From Kitasatospora indigofera (lineage in GTDB: Bacteria; Actinomycetota; Actinomycetes; Streptomycetales; Streptomycetaceae), in assembly GCF_014655955.1 (NCBI RefSeq), contig NZ_BNBO01000001.1:31407-95406 (forward strand): a stretch of DNA of 64,000 nt. Direction: 5' to 3'. The notes beneath the pieces are model-generated. The model worked only from the letters and a program-made list of their open reading frames with translations. It did not search any database and was not told the DNA's origin. This document shows, in pieces, positions 34,446 to 43,432 of this stretch (position 1 is the first letter of the stretch; every line of letters begins with the position of its first letter). The position numbers were made by a program, and so were the translations under genes.

Positions 34446-35351
34446 ATGGTGGCCGGTGTGCTCGATCAGGTGACCGCAGTCCGCTATGTCGACCCGCTGC
34501 GCGCGGGCGGGTCCGTCCCCGGCGTCGTCGAGACCGACGACCTGGGCACGTACGTGGTGAAGTTCACCGGCGCCGCGCAGGGCCGCAAGGCGCTGGTGGC
34601 CGAGGTGATCGTCGGCGAACTGGCCCGCCGGCTGGGCCTGCGGGTGCCGCCGCTGGTGCTGGTCGACTTCGACCCGGCGGTGGGCGCCGACGAGCCCGAC
34701 GCCGAGATCCAGGACCTGCTGCGCTCCAGCAGCGGCCTCAACCTCGGGATGGACCTGCTCCCCGGCGCCCGTGACTTCCGGCCCGGCATGATCGACGTCG
34801 ACCCCGCCGAGGCCGGCCGGGTGGTCTGGCTGGACGCCCTGACCGCCAACGTCGACCGGACGGTCCACAACCCCAACCTGATGGTCTGGCACGGGCGGCT
34901 CTGGCTGATCGACAACGGCGCCGCGCTGGTCTTCCACCACCGCTGGGCGGGTGCCCCGGCCGGCGTGAGCCGGCGCTACGACCTCAGCGACCACGCCCTC
35001 GGCGGCTACCGGCCCGACGTCGCCCGGGCCGACGCCGAGCTGGCCCCGCTGGTGACCCCCGCGCTGCTGCGCGAGGTGCTGGCCCTGGTGCCGGACGCCT
35101 GGCTCACCGACGAACCCGGCTTCGGCTCGCCCGCGGAACTGCGCGAGGCGTACGTCGGCCACCTGTCCGCCCGGGCGGCCGACTCGGCGGCCTGGCTGCC
35201 GGAGGGCTTCGCCACCCCGGAGCAGCAGCGCGCGGCCGAGGCCCGGCGCGCGGCGGTCACCCGGGCGGGCCGGCCCGCCTGGCTGCAGCAGGTCCCGGAC
35301 CTGCACGGGCAGCCGGCCGTCGAGATCGACGGCCGGGGCCACTTCGGCTGA
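34446..35351 (+). CDS. HipA-like kinase domain protein
   Basis: About 300 residues with a HipA-like kinase core: TYVVKFTGAAQGRKALVAEVIVGELARRLG (ATP-binding Lys region), catalytic-loop-like TANVDRTVHNPNLMVW and metal-loop-like WLIDNGAALVFHH. Phosphorylation of a protein target is expected from the family. In relatives I recall a small DUF3037 gene downstream; none is present here. Possible starts are ATG 34446 or GTG 34458 (VLDQVTAVRY). It begins 31 nt after the HxlR-Prx stop and may be cotranscribed. Confidence 0.8.
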   Translation: MVAGVLDQVTAVRYVDPLRAGGSVPGVVETDDLGTYVVKFTGAAQGRKALVAEVIVGELARRLGLRVPPLVLVDFDPAVGADEPDAEIQDLLRSSSGLNLGMDLLPGARDFRPGMIDVDPAEAGRVVWLDALTANVDRTVHNPNLMVWHGRLWLIDNGAALVFHHRWAGAPAGVSRRYDLSDHALGGYRPDVARADAELAPLVTPALLREVLALVPDAWLTDEPGFGSPAELREAYVGHLSARAADSAAWLPEGFATPEQQRAAEARRAAVTRAGRPAWLQQVPDLHGQPAVEIDGRGHFG

Positions 35352-35378
35352 CCGGCCCGGCCGGCGGCCCCGGGCCGC

Positions 35379-35458
35379 CGCACCGCCCGTACGGCAGTCG
35401 CACCGCCCGAAGGGCTGCCGCACCGCGGGTACGGCAGCCGCACCGCCGGTACCGCGGC
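35379..35458. repeat. Four tandem 20-bp CGCACCGC repeats
   Basis: Four consecutive 20-nt units each start CGCACCGC (35379, 35399, 35419, 35439), for example CGCACCGCGGGTACGGCAGC, with exact period but changing second halves. They sit 28 nt past the HipA-like stop, before a bidirectional terminator. Confidence 0.9.
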
Positions 35459-35514
35459 CGCGCCACCTGCCCGGCCGCCTCGCAGGACGGAGGCCGCCGG
35501 GCGCCACCACGTAC

Positions 35515-35547
35515 GGAGGAGCCGGCCCGTGACGGACCGGCTCCTCC
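35515..35547. terminator. Bidirectional terminator between HipA-like and protease genes
   Basis: GGAGGAGCCGG and CCGGCTCCTCC form the outer 11 bp; inside, CCGT and ACGG add four more pairs after one C/A mismatch, leaving a single-base loop. It lies between convergent genes ending at 35351 (+) and 35600 (-). Confidence 0.85.
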
Positions 35548-35599
35548 TGATGCTCACCGCCCCGCCCGTTCCCGGCGGGCCGCGTGTCCGGTCAGCGCG

Positions 35600-37090
35600 T
35601 CAGCGCCACCACTGGACCGCCTTCTGGGCGTTGATGATGCCGGCCCCGTAGAAGCCGTTGTCGTTCTCGCCGCCCTCGCAGGTGGCGGTCCAGGCGCCGG
35701 CGCCGCCCGGGTTGTACGGGACGGTCGGGCAGGCGTGCGACTCGGCCTGGTTGAGCAGCAGCTCGGTCAGCTCCTCCGGGTCGGCCCAGGGGAAGGTGCT
35801 GGCGAGCAGCGCGACCACGCCGGTGGTGTGCGGGGACGCCATCGAGGTGCCCTGCTTGTAGCCGTAGCCGCCGCCGGTGACGGTGGACAGCACCCGGCCG
35901 TTCTTGTCCGGGGTGTCCGGGAGCTGGTAGCGCGCGTCGCCACCGGGGGCGGCCACCGTGGCCACGCCCTTGCCGTAGCTGGAGTAGTACGACTTCTCGC
36001 CGTTGACGCCGACGGAGGTGGTGACGATGACGCCGGGCAGCTCGGTCGGCAGCGAGAGGCAGTTCTGGTCCACCGGGCGGGTGCCCGGGGTGGTGTCGTC
36101 CGGGCTGCTGGTGTCGACGGTCTTGTGTGCCAGGTCGATGTTCTCGTTGCCGGCCGCGGCGACGTTGAGCACGCCGTTGCGCTGCGAGAAGGCCACCGCC
36201 CGGCGGACGGCGGTGGTGATCGCCGCCTGGTCCGGGTCGTTCTTGCAGTTGAACAGCCACGGGTCGATGTAGTAGCTGTTGTTGGTCACCTTGAAGTGGT
36301 GCTCACCCGCCCAGACGAAGCCGCAGATCGCGTACTCGGGGTAGATGAACCCGCCGTCGTCGACGACCTTGACCGAGGCCAGCCGGACGTTCGGGGCGAT
36401 GCCCACGATGCCCTTGCCGTTCTTGGCGGCGGCGATCGTCCCGGCGACGTGCGTGCCGTGGTCGCTGGTGGTCGGCTGCCAGGCCTGCCAGGCGGTGTTG
36501 GGCTTGCCGCCGTCGATGCAGGAGACCGACTGCGAGGCGTCCACGTTGGCGGCGAGGTCCTCGTGGGTGGCCTCGATGCCGGAGTCCAGGACGCCGACCG
36601 TGACGTCACGGCTGCCGAGCGAGATCTTGTGGGCCTTGTCCACGCCGATCTGGCGCATGTCCCACTGGTTGGCCTCCAGCGGCTCGCTGCCGTCGGCCGG
36701 CGCGGCGGCCGGGGCGGTGGCGGCCTCGGTGGCCTCGACGTCGCTCTGCAGGATGCCGGCCGTCCGGCTGGCGCCGACCGAGTCGACGCCCTTGGCCGGG
36801 CGGAGCTTGGCCGCGAACTGGGTGTCGGTGGAGCGGGCGATCACCACGCCGATCTGCTCGTACGACTGGACCACGGTGCCGCCGAGGGCGGCGATCGCCT
36901 GTTCGACCTTCTGCACCTGGCCGTGGTTGGCCTTGGTGTTGACCACGTAGCTGATCAGCGGCCCGGTCGTGCCGGCGGCCGCGGGGGTCGCCGCGGCGGC
37001 CGCGCCGGCCGGCAGCGCGAGTGCGCCGGCCGTGGCGAGGGTGAGACCCACCACCGCGAGCCGGGTCGGGCGTATCCGCTGAACTCTCAT
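35600..37090 (-). CDS. Secreted subtilisin-family serine protease (S8)
   Basis: The 496-residue preproprotein has a signal peptide (LAVVGLTLATAGALALPAGAAAA), an I9-type propeptide (LISYVVNTKANHGQVQKVEQAIAALGG ... VVIARS) and a subtilase domain with the triad Asp in VGVLDSGIEATHEDL, His in DHGTHVAGT and Ser in GTSMASPH; the oxyanion Asn is in NVAAAGNEN. Several Cys suggest disulfides. SD GGAGGG precedes ATG 37090. A promoter is visible at 37155-37184. It is a single gene; targets are extracellular proteins. Confidence 0.95.
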   Translation of the reverse strand: MRVQRIRPTRLAVVGLTLATAGALALPAGAAAAATPAAAGTTGPLISYVVNTKANHGQVQKVEQAIAALGGTVVQSYEQIGVVIARSTDTQFAAKLRPAKGVDSVGASRTAGILQSDVEATEAATAPAAAPADGSEPLEANQWDMRQIGVDKAHKISLGSRDVTVGVLDSGIEATHEDLAANVDASQSVSCIDGGKPNTAWQAWQPTTSDHGTHVAGTIAAAKNGKGIVGIAPNVRLASVKVVDDGGFIYPEYAICGFVWAGEHHFKVTNNSYYIDPWLFNCKNDPDQAAITTAVRRAVAFSQRNGVLNVAAAGNENIDLAHKTVDTSSPDDTTPGTRPVDQNCLSLPTELPGVIVTTSVGVNGEKSYYSSYGKGVATVAAPGGDARYQLPDTPDKNGRVLSTVTGGGYGYKQGTSMASPHTTGVVALLASTFPWADPEELTELLLNQAESHACPTVPYNPGGAGAWTATCEGGENDNGFYGAGIINAQKAVQWWR

Positions 37091-37154
37091 AGGGGTTGAC
37101 CCTCCGGAGACTCGGATGCACCTGCTGGTTGGCTGGTGCACGGGAATGATCGGG

Positions 37155-37184
37155 ACGTTAGTGAACAGTCGTCGCAATCCGCAA
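37155..37184 (-). promoter_or_regulatory. Putative protease promoter
   Basis: On the minus strand -35 TTGCGG (37184-37179) and -10 TAACGT (37160-37155) are 18 nt apart, about 65 nt before the protease ATG. The -10 fits TANNNT. Confidence 0.45.
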
Positions 37185-37224
37185 GAGGTTGACACGTCCC
37201 CACCACATTCCGGCCACACGAGAA

Positions 37225-37259
37225 GGGCGCACGGCCCGGGTCGCCCCGGCCGTGCGCCC
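37225..37259 (-). terminator. Terminator after GH48 cellulase gene
   Basis: GGGCGCACGGCC (37225-37236) and GGCCGTGCGCCC (37248-37259) form a 12-bp perfect stem, with GGG/CCC adding pairs inside the loop, 59 nt past the GH48 stop. Confidence 0.88.
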
Positions 37260-37317
37260 AACTCTCCTTACCGGCAGGCCCGTCGGGTGCTCCCAGGAAT
37301 CCCGGCGGCCGCTGTCG

Positions 37318-40263
37318 TCAGGAGTTGAAGAGATCCCCGTAGGTCGCCATCGCGGTCGCGATGTCGGCCTGTGCCCAGAACCGGTGGTAGGTGAAGACCG
37401 GGGCCGGGCCGCCGTTCAGGTAGTCCTGCACCTTGGCGAAGGACGGGTCGTTCTTGTACCAGGAGCGGATCGACAGGAAGGTGGAGGACGAGTTGACCGC
37501 GTCACCGTTGGGCATGGTGCCCGTCCAGCCGGACGGCACCGACAGCGAGTCGGCGAACCGGCTGTAGTCCGTGCGGGTCTCGGGCACCGCGATGCCCAGC
37601 GCGTCCTGGTTGTTGCCCCACATGCCGTCGAGCAGCTTCTGCGCGGCCGTCTTCGCCGCCGTGTTGCCGGACTTGGCCGCGTAGTAGGAGAGCAGCTTGG
37701 CGTACGAGCCCGCCACGCCGACGTCCTTGGTGTAGTCCACGACGCTCACGTGCAGGCCCGTGTTGGCGCCCGGCGAGGCCGCGTTCCAGTTGTCCGGCTT
37801 GCCGGTCCAGGCCAGCGTGGACGGGATCTGGTAGCTGCCGTCCGCGGTGAAGCTGGTCTTGGAGAGCGCCCAGCTCACCCACTTGTCGAGCACGGCCTTG
37901 GCCTTGGCGTCGCCGCTCGCGTAGTAGTACTCCGCGACCCGCTCCATGCCCCAGGCCTGGAACCCGAACCACTGGTTGCTCGGCGGGTCGTGGTAGACCG
38001 GCGCCTCGTCGTAGTACATCCCGTAGAAGGTCGGCGTACCGGCCGGCGGGGTCGCGTAGCTGCCCTCCCAACTGTTGGTCGCGCCACCGGAGATGGCACC
38101 CTCACTGGACTGCAGCCACTGGATGAACTCCATCTGCCGGCCCAGGCTGGTGGTCCAGTCCGCCTTGCCGGTGGCCGACTTGGGCGCCAGCGCGGCGTCG
38201 TTGACCAGGGCGTAGGCCGCCATCGGGTTCTGGTAGCCGCCGTGCGCGGCGCTGTCGCCGATCCGCCAGGCCCAGCCGGCGCTGGTGTCGCTCGCGCCGC
38301 CCCAGGCGTAGTACCAGGAGAGCAGGTAGTGCGAGGAATCCTTGCCGGAGCCGGCCGCGCAGGTGCTCGGCCCGGTGCAGTTGCCGATCTTCTTGAAGTA
38401 CTTGTCGTACATCGCGTAGCGGAGGTAGTCGCCCATCTTGCCGGCCTTGGCGACCGTGCCGGCCACCGTGGCGCCGTTGCCCTGCGCCTTGGCCCAGGTG
38501 TCCGCCCAGTAGGCGGCCTGGATGGCCCGGGCGTCCGCGTCCGGCGCGTCGGTGTACTTCCACTGCTTGGCGTACGAGGAGTCCTTGACGAACAGGTCCA
38601 GGTAGCCGTTCTTGCCGCCGTAGGCGAACTTGTCGCAGGTCGGCTGGGGGACGGTCTCCCAGACCGACTCCTGCGCGCCGCGCTGGTAGGTGTTGATGTA
38701 GGACGGCCCGGTGTCGGTCGGCCCGGCCTCGCACTTGCCCGGCGCGTTGCCGTAGCCGTACACGTTGTCGACGTCCTGCAGCCAGTGCATGCCGTAGATG
38801 TCACTGGTGCCGTAGGTGCTGCTGAGCTCGGCCGCGATCGGGTCCTGGCCCGCCGTCACCGAGGTGTCCAGCTGCGCCGGGTAGTCGCTCGGCAGCGGAC
38901 GCTCGGGGGCGTAGGTCGCGGGCTTGGCGGCGTTGTAGAAGCTGTTGGTGGGCTGGTCCGCGTGGGTGGGGATCATGTACGTCTCCATGAGCGTCCACGC
39001 CGCGTTGAACTTCGTCCAGTCCTTGGTGACCCGGCCGTACTGGGCCTCCAGCCAGATCAGGTAGCTGTACGCCTCCGAGGTGGTCTCGTGCCCCTGGTCG
39101 GGCGCCTCCACCAGCAGCGTCTCGACCGAGTGGTACGGGATGCCCTCCGGTGAGAAGTAGCCGTTCGCCGGGTCCTTGATCTTGTTGTAGAGCTGCAGGA
39201 ACCGGTCGTTGTACACCCCGCTCGCGGCGGCCAGCTCGGTCACCGTGACGGTCGAGGCCGTGTGGCCGGGGGCCGTGGAGGTGAAGGTCGCCGATCCGGT
39301 GCCGGTCGCGTCGGCGGTCAGCGTGACGTTCTGCGCGGTGGCCCAGTTGGCCGGGGTGAAGGTGAGCGTGGCACCGCCGGTGACCGACAGCCCGGTGTTG
39401 CCGGCGGTCCTGGCCGTGGTGACCGTGACGTTCGCCGCCGGCTGCGCCGAGAGCTTCAGCCCGAAGGTGCCGGTCTTGCCCTGGGCCACCGACACGCTGG
39501 TCGGCACCGCCGAGACGGCCGGTCCGGCCGCCACCGTGATGCCCGCGGGCGTGGACTCGCCGGTGGCCCCGGTGCCGTCGTAGGCCTTGGCGTAGACCGA
39601 GTGGCTGCCGGCCGCAGCGCCCGTCCAGGTGAAGGCGTACGGCGCGGTGGTGTCGGTGCCCAGCAGGGTCGTGTTGTCGTAGAACTCGACCTTGCTGATG
39701 CCGGCGCCGTCCGAGGCCGAGGCGGTCGCACTGATCGGGATGCTCGCGCCGGCGGCGTAACTCGCCCCGGGCGCGGGGCTGGTGAGCGCGGTGACGGGAG
39801 CGGCGTGGGCACCGGTGCAGGTGGTGCCGTTGACGGCGAACGCGGTCGGTGCCGCGTTGGTGCCGCTGTAGGCGAAGTTGGCACCGGCCGATACCGAACC
39901 GCCGGGCGCGATGGTGGCGTTGTACGACAGGTTGGTGACGCTGACGTTCTTGCCGCTCTGGGCCCAGGTGCCGTTCCAGCCGGTGCCGGAGAGGGTCTGG
40001 TTGCCGGTGTAGGCGTAGGTCAGCTGCCAGCCGCTGATCGCGGCGGTGCCCTTGTTGTTGACGGCGACGTTGGCGGTGAAGCCGCTGCCCCAGTCGTTGG
40101 TGGTCCAGTCGACCGAGCACTGGACGGCGGCCGCCGAGGCGGGCGCGCCGACCGCGGTGGTCAGACCGGTGGCGAGCAGGGCGAGCGAGACACCGAGCGA
40201 GCCGGTGAGACGCCTTCCGGGCGTGCGGGGGCGCAGGGTGGGTGGTGACAAGACGGGCTCCAT
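37318..40263 (-). CDS. Secreted GH48 cellulase with CBM2 and Ig-like domains
   Basis: The 981-residue protein: signal peptide with twin Arg (GRRLTGSLGVSLALLATGLTTA), CBM2 (about 47-150; CSVDWTTNDWGSGFTANVAVNN ... CTG), two Ig/beta-sandwich segments (about 155-340) and a GH48 catalytic domain (about 345-981). The GH48 acid Glu lies in GHETTSEAYSYL. GH48 enzymes release cellobiose processively from reducing ends and are key exocellulases. ATG 40263 has no visible SD, which is unusual for this window. A perfect CebR box lies 92 nt upstream. Its divergent neighbour is a GH5 cellulase with the same CBM type. Confidence 0.94.
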   Translation of the reverse strand: MEPVLSPPTLRPRTPGRRLTGSLGVSLALLATGLTTAVGAPASAAAVQCSVDWTTNDWGSGFTANVAVNNKGTAAISGWQLTYAYTGNQTLSGTGWNGTWAQSGKNVSVTNLSYNATIAPGGSVSAGANFAYSGTNAAPTAFAVNGTTCTGAHAAPVTALTSPAPGASYAAGASIPISATASASDGAGISKVEFYDNTTLLGTDTTAPYAFTWTGAAAGSHSVYAKAYDGTGATGESTPAGITVAAGPAVSAVPTSVSVAQGKTGTFGLKLSAQPAANVTVTTARTAGNTGLSVTGGATLTFTPANWATAQNVTLTADATGTGSATFTSTAPGHTASTVTVTELAAASGVYNDRFLQLYNKIKDPANGYFSPEGIPYHSVETLLVEAPDQGHETTSEAYSYLIWLEAQYGRVTKDWTKFNAAWTLMETYMIPTHADQPTNSFYNAAKPATYAPERPLPSDYPAQLDTSVTAGQDPIAAELSSTYGTSDIYGMHWLQDVDNVYGYGNAPGKCEAGPTDTGPSYINTYQRGAQESVWETVPQPTCDKFAYGGKNGYLDLFVKDSSYAKQWKYTDAPDADARAIQAAYWADTWAKAQGNGATVAGTVAKAGKMGDYLRYAMYDKYFKKIGNCTGPSTCAAGSGKDSSHYLLSWYYAWGGASDTSAGWAWRIGDSAAHGGYQNPMAAYALVNDAALAPKSATGKADWTTSLGRQMEFIQWLQSSEGAISGGATNSWEGSYATPPAGTPTFYGMYYDEAPVYHDPPSNQWFGFQAWGMERVAEYYYASGDAKAKAVLDKWVSWALSKTSFTADGSYQIPSTLAWTGKPDNWNAASPGANTGLHVSVVDYTKDVGVAGSYAKLLSYYAAKSGNTAAKTAAQKLLDGMWGNNQDALGIAVPETRTDYSRFADSLSVPSGWTGTMPNGDAVNSSSTFLSIRSWYKNDPSFAKVQDYLNGGPAPVFTYHRFWAQADIATAMATYGDLFNS

Positions 40264-40354
40264 GGGGTGGGGGTGAGCGGGTCGTTGCCTTGCATGCCTT
40301 GCGTTCGCGAGCCGTTGCGCCCGGTGGGTGCCGGACGCTCCCGCTTGCGTGCTG

Positions 40355-40368
40355 TGGGAGCGCTCCCA
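40355..40368. promoter_or_regulatory. Perfect CebR operator (GH48 side)
   Basis: TGGGAGCGCTCCCA, the exact 14-bp palindrome bound by CebR, the cellobiose/cellotriose-responsive LacI-family repressor of Streptomyces. It directly follows the -10 of the GH48 promoter. Confidence 0.93.
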
Positions 40369-40397
40369 AGAATCGGACCGCCCGAAGGAGGTGTCAA
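40369..40397 (-). promoter_or_regulatory. GH48 promoter
   Basis: On the minus strand -35 TTGACA (40397-40392) is 17 nt from a -10-like GATTCT (40374-40369). The CebR box begins at the next base, so bound repressor would cover the transcription start. Confidence 0.65.
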
Positions 40398-40466
40398 GAG
40401 GGTGCGCGCGCGTTCCTGACAAGTCCCATGTGGTGGACAAATGCCAAGTCAGAAAGGGGAGATGGA

Positions 40467-40495
40467 TTGTCAGGCCGATGACTGGTCGCTATCTT
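40467..40495 (+). promoter_or_regulatory. GH5 cellulase promoter
   Basis: -35 TTGTCA (40467-40472), 17-nt spacer, -10 TATCTT (40490-40495). The predicted start, near 40502, is immediately upstream of a CebR-like box. Confidence 0.65.
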
Positions 40496-40508
40496 CCTCA
40501 CCGGGACG

Positions 40509-40522
40509 TGGGAGCGCGCCCA
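40509..40522. promoter_or_regulatory. CebR-like operator (GH5 side)
   Basis: TGGGAGCGCGCCCA differs from the CebR palindrome at one position (T to G in the right half). It lies about 7-20 nt after the predicted start of the GH5 cellulase transcript. Confidence 0.8.
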
Positions 40523-40568
40523 TGAAATCTCTTGATCTGATCTGTCCTGGCACCCCTAGGAGCAACCC

Positions 40569-42140
40569 ATGTCCGTCCGCAGGAAAGCCCTCGCGATGGG
40601 ATCCGCGCTGGCCGCGGCCGTCGCCGCGACCGTGGCGATGGTGGGCCCCGGCAGCGCCGCCGCCGCCACCGTCGCCTGTACCGTCGACTGGACCACCAAC
40701 GACTGGGGCAGCGGCTTCACCGCCAACGTCAAGGTCAACAACCTCGGCACCGCGGCGATCAACGGCTGGCAGCTGACGTACGCCTACAGCGGCAACCAGA
40801 CCCTCTCCGGCAGCGGCTGGAGCGGCACCTGGGCCCAGAGCGGCAAGAACGTCAGCGTCACCAACCTGTCCTGGAACGCCGTCGTCGCCCCGGGCGCCTC
40901 GGTCACGGCCGGTGCCAACTTCGCCTACAGCGGCGTCAATTCGGCGCCCACCTCGTTCGCGGTGAACGGGCTCGCCTGCACCGGCGCCGGGACGGCCAGC
41001 CCCTCCCCGACGGCCTCCGCCTCGCCCAGCGCCACCGCCTCGCCGACCGCGACGACCTCGCCCACCGCCACGGCCTCGCCGACCGCGACCGCCAGCCCCA
41101 CCGCCACCGCCACGCCCACCGGCACCGGCGCCGCACCGGCCCTGCACGTGGCCGGCAACACCCTGGCCGACGCCGCCGGCCGGACGGTCACCCTGCACGG
41201 GGTCAACCGCTCCGGCACCGAGTTCATGTGCGTCCAGGGCTACGGCTTCTTCGACGGACCGGTGGACGCCGCCTCGGTGGCCGCCATCAAGAGTTGGAAG
41301 GTCAACGCCGTCCGCGTCCCGCTCAACGAGGACTGCTGGCTCGGCGCGTCCAACGTCAAGCCCGAGTACGGCGGCGCCAACTACCGCGCCGCGATCAAGA
41401 CCTGGGTCGACACCCTGCGCACCAACGGCATCACGCCGATCGTCGAGATGCACTGGAGCCACGGCCTGTACACCGGCAACTCCTCGGGCTGCTCCGACGT
41501 GAACGCCACCTGCCAGAAGCCGATGCCCGGCGCCGAGGCGGTGCCGTTCTGGACGTCCGTGGCCGACACCTTCAAGGGTGACACCTCGATCGTCTTCGAC
41601 CTGTTCAACGAGCCCTACGCGGACCGCGCCGTCTCCTCGCTCTCCCAGGCCTGGCTCTGCTGGCGCGACGGCGGCAGCGCCTGCCCCGGCATCTCGTACC
41701 CGGTCAGCGGCATGCAGAAGCTGGTCGACACCGTCCGCGCGACCGGCGCGAAGAACGTCATCCTGCTCGGCGGGCTCGCCTACTCCAACGACCTCGGCCA
41801 GTGGCTCGCCCACAAGCCGGCCGACCCGACCGGCAACCTCGGCGCCGCCTTCCACGTCTACAACTTCAACACCTGCTCCACCGTCTCCTGCTTCGACTCC
41901 ACCCTGGCCCCCGTGGCCGCCCAGGTGCCGCTGATGGCCGGTGAGATCGGCGAGAACGACTGCGCCCACGGCTTCGTCGACGGGGTGATGTCCTGGCTGG
42001 ACGCCAAGAAGCTCTCCTACCTCGGCTGGACCTGGAACACCTGGGACTGCGGCTCCGGCCCGTCCCTGATCAGCAACTTCGACGGCACTCCGACCAACTT
42101 CGGCGTCGGCGTCCGCGACCACCTGCGCGCGATCGGCTGA
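40569..42140 (+). CDS. Secreted GH5 cellulase with N-terminal CBM2
   Basis: The 523-residue protein has a signal peptide (about 1-33), CBM2 (about 34-138, nearly the same text as in the GH48 enzyme), a Thr/Ser/Pro/Ala linker (about 142-185, repeated SPTATA) and a GH5 catalytic domain. The acid/base Glu is in FDLFNEPY and the nucleophile Glu in LMAGEIGEND. It would cut cellulose internally, working with the divergent GH48 exo-enzyme. SD AGGAG precedes ATG 40569. Both genes carry CebR-type boxes. Confidence 0.94.
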   Translation: MSVRRKALAMGSALAAAVAATVAMVGPGSAAAATVACTVDWTTNDWGSGFTANVKVNNLGTAAINGWQLTYAYSGNQTLSGSGWSGTWAQSGKNVSVTNLSWNAVVAPGASVTAGANFAYSGVNSAPTSFAVNGLACTGAGTASPSPTASASPSATASPTATTSPTATASPTATASPTATATPTGTGAAPALHVAGNTLADAAGRTVTLHGVNRSGTEFMCVQGYGFFDGPVDAASVAAIKSWKVNAVRVPLNEDCWLGASNVKPEYGGANYRAAIKTWVDTLRTNGITPIVEMHWSHGLYTGNSSGCSDVNATCQKPMPGAEAVPFWTSVADTFKGDTSIVFDLFNEPYADRAVSSLSQAWLCWRDGGSACPGISYPVSGMQKLVDTVRATGAKNVILLGGLAYSNDLGQWLAHKPADPTGNLGAAFHVYNFNTCSTVSCFDSTLAPVAAQVPLMAGEIGENDCAHGFVDGVMSWLDAKKLSYLGWTWNTWDCGSGPSLISNFDGTPTNFGVGVRDHLRAIG

Positions 42141-42146
42141 GCCGGG

Positions 42147-42194
42147 GGCGCCGGCCGGTCACGAGGGAGCCTCCCCCCGTGCCCGGCCGGCGCC
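42147..42194. terminator. Hairpin between GH5 and amidohydrolase genes
   Basis: GGCGCCGGCCGG (42147-42158) and CCGGCCGGCGCC (42183-42194) form a 12-bp stem with a 24-nt loop between convergent genes. It probably serves both strands. Confidence 0.65.
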
Positions 42195-42237
42195 TGCGTC
42201 CGGTCCGCCCGGACCCGCCCGGCACGCCGGCGCGGGT

Positions 42238-43431
42238 TCAGAGCCGGTAGAGCCGGCGCGCGTTGCCGGCCGAGAGCAGCCGGGCGATCCGGGTCACGTC
42301 CCCGGCGGAGCAGGCGCCGTCCGCGCGCCAGGACGCCAGCAGCGCGCCCAGACCGTGCCGGAACTGGGCGGCGCCCACCAGGTGCAGTTCGGGCAGGCCG
42401 TACCCGTCGGTGGAGAACAGCAGCTTGCCGAACGGCGCCAGCTCCAGCATCTCGCCGAGCACCGCCGCCACCCTCGGCCCCACGTACGAGGCGGTCAGCC
42501 CGAGGTCGGCGTACACCTGCGGGAAGGCCTGCGCGAGCCAGGCGGCCTGCCGGTGGTAGGGGTAGCCGTGCAGCAGCACCAGCGGGACGCCGCTGGGCTC
42601 CGCCGCCCGGACGAAACCGGCCAGCAGCGCGGGGTCGGCCCGGTGCAGGGCGAGGTCCGGGTCGCCGAACCCGGTGTGCAGCTGGATCGGCAGCCCCCGG
42701 CCGGCGCAGGCGTCCACCGCCGACCAGAGCAGGTGGCGCAGCAGGACGGGGTCGGTGAGCCGGCCGCCGCCGGACCGCAGCCGGGCCCCGGCCGCCGCGA
42801 CCACCTCGCGGTCGGTGGGCCGCTCGGCCGGGACGTCGAGTCCGTGCCGGTAGGCCAGCACGGACTTCAGCGCGGCGGCCCCGCCCTCGACGGCTGCGCC
42901 GACCGCCGCCCGGACGGCGCCCGGCCAGGCCGCCGCGGCCGGGTCGAGGGCCTCGGCGAGCGCCTCCAGCCGGACCACCTCCCGGACGTCCGCGCCGGTC
43001 AGGGCGGCGAACTCCGGCAAGGGCAGCAACGGTCGGCCGGCGGCGGCGGTCAGCCCGGTGTCGACCAGGCAGCTGTCGAGCCCGGCGGCGGCGAGCAGCC
43101 GGCGGGTGGCCTCGGGCGCGCCGAGTTCACGCCGGCGGGCCAGGTAGTCGGCGGCCGGGGCGTGCGCGGGCAGCCCGAGCACGGGCGGGCACCAGCGGCG
43201 TACCGCGAGGCCGAGGGCGCTGTCCAGCGGCGAGGTTCCGGGGGCCGGCGGACGGTCCGACTCGGTGAGCAGGCCGGCCAGTTCCTCGTCGTCCAGCTCG
43301 CCGTCGACCACGCTGTGGCAGTGGTGGTCGACCAGGGCGGGTGGACCGGCCTCCCGCCCGTCGTCGCCCGCACCGGCGGCGCCCGTCCCGGTGCCGCCCG
43401 GCCGGGTACCGCCCACACCGGGGCCGCCCAC
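42238..43431 (-). CDS. FluG-N-like amidohydrolase
   Basis: A 397-residue TIM-barrel amidohydrolase: metal site DHHCHS near residue 36, Lys in AALKSVLAYRHGLDV, His in IQLHTGFGD and LLHGYPYHR, and Asp in LLFSTDGYG. This matches the amidohydrolase half of the fungal FluG protein. The GTG at 43431 lies 1 nt beyond the glutamine synthetase stop, so the two are coupled. The pair mirrors the fungal fusion and suggests hydrolysis and formation of a gamma-glutamyl amide, but the substrate is not known. Confidence 0.83.
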   Translation of the reverse strand: MGGPGVGGTRPGGTGTGAAGAGDDGREAGPPALVDHHCHSVVDGELDDEELAGLLTESDRPPAPGTSPLDSALGLAVRRWCPPVLGLPAHAPAADYLARRRELGAPEATRRLLAAAGLDSCLVDTGLTAAAGRPLLPLPEFAALTGADVREVVRLEALAEALDPAAAAWPGAVRAAVGAAVEGGAAALKSVLAYRHGLDVPAERPTDREVVAAAGARLRSGGGRLTDPVLLRHLLWSAVDACAGRGLPIQLHTGFGDPDLALHRADPALLAGFVRAAEPSGVPLVLLHGYPYHRQAAWLAQAFPQVYADLGLTASYVGPRVAAVLGEMLELAPFGKLLFSTDGYGLPELHLVGAAQFRHGLGALLASWRADGACSAGDVTRIARLLSAGNARRLYRL

Positions 43432-43432
43432 C

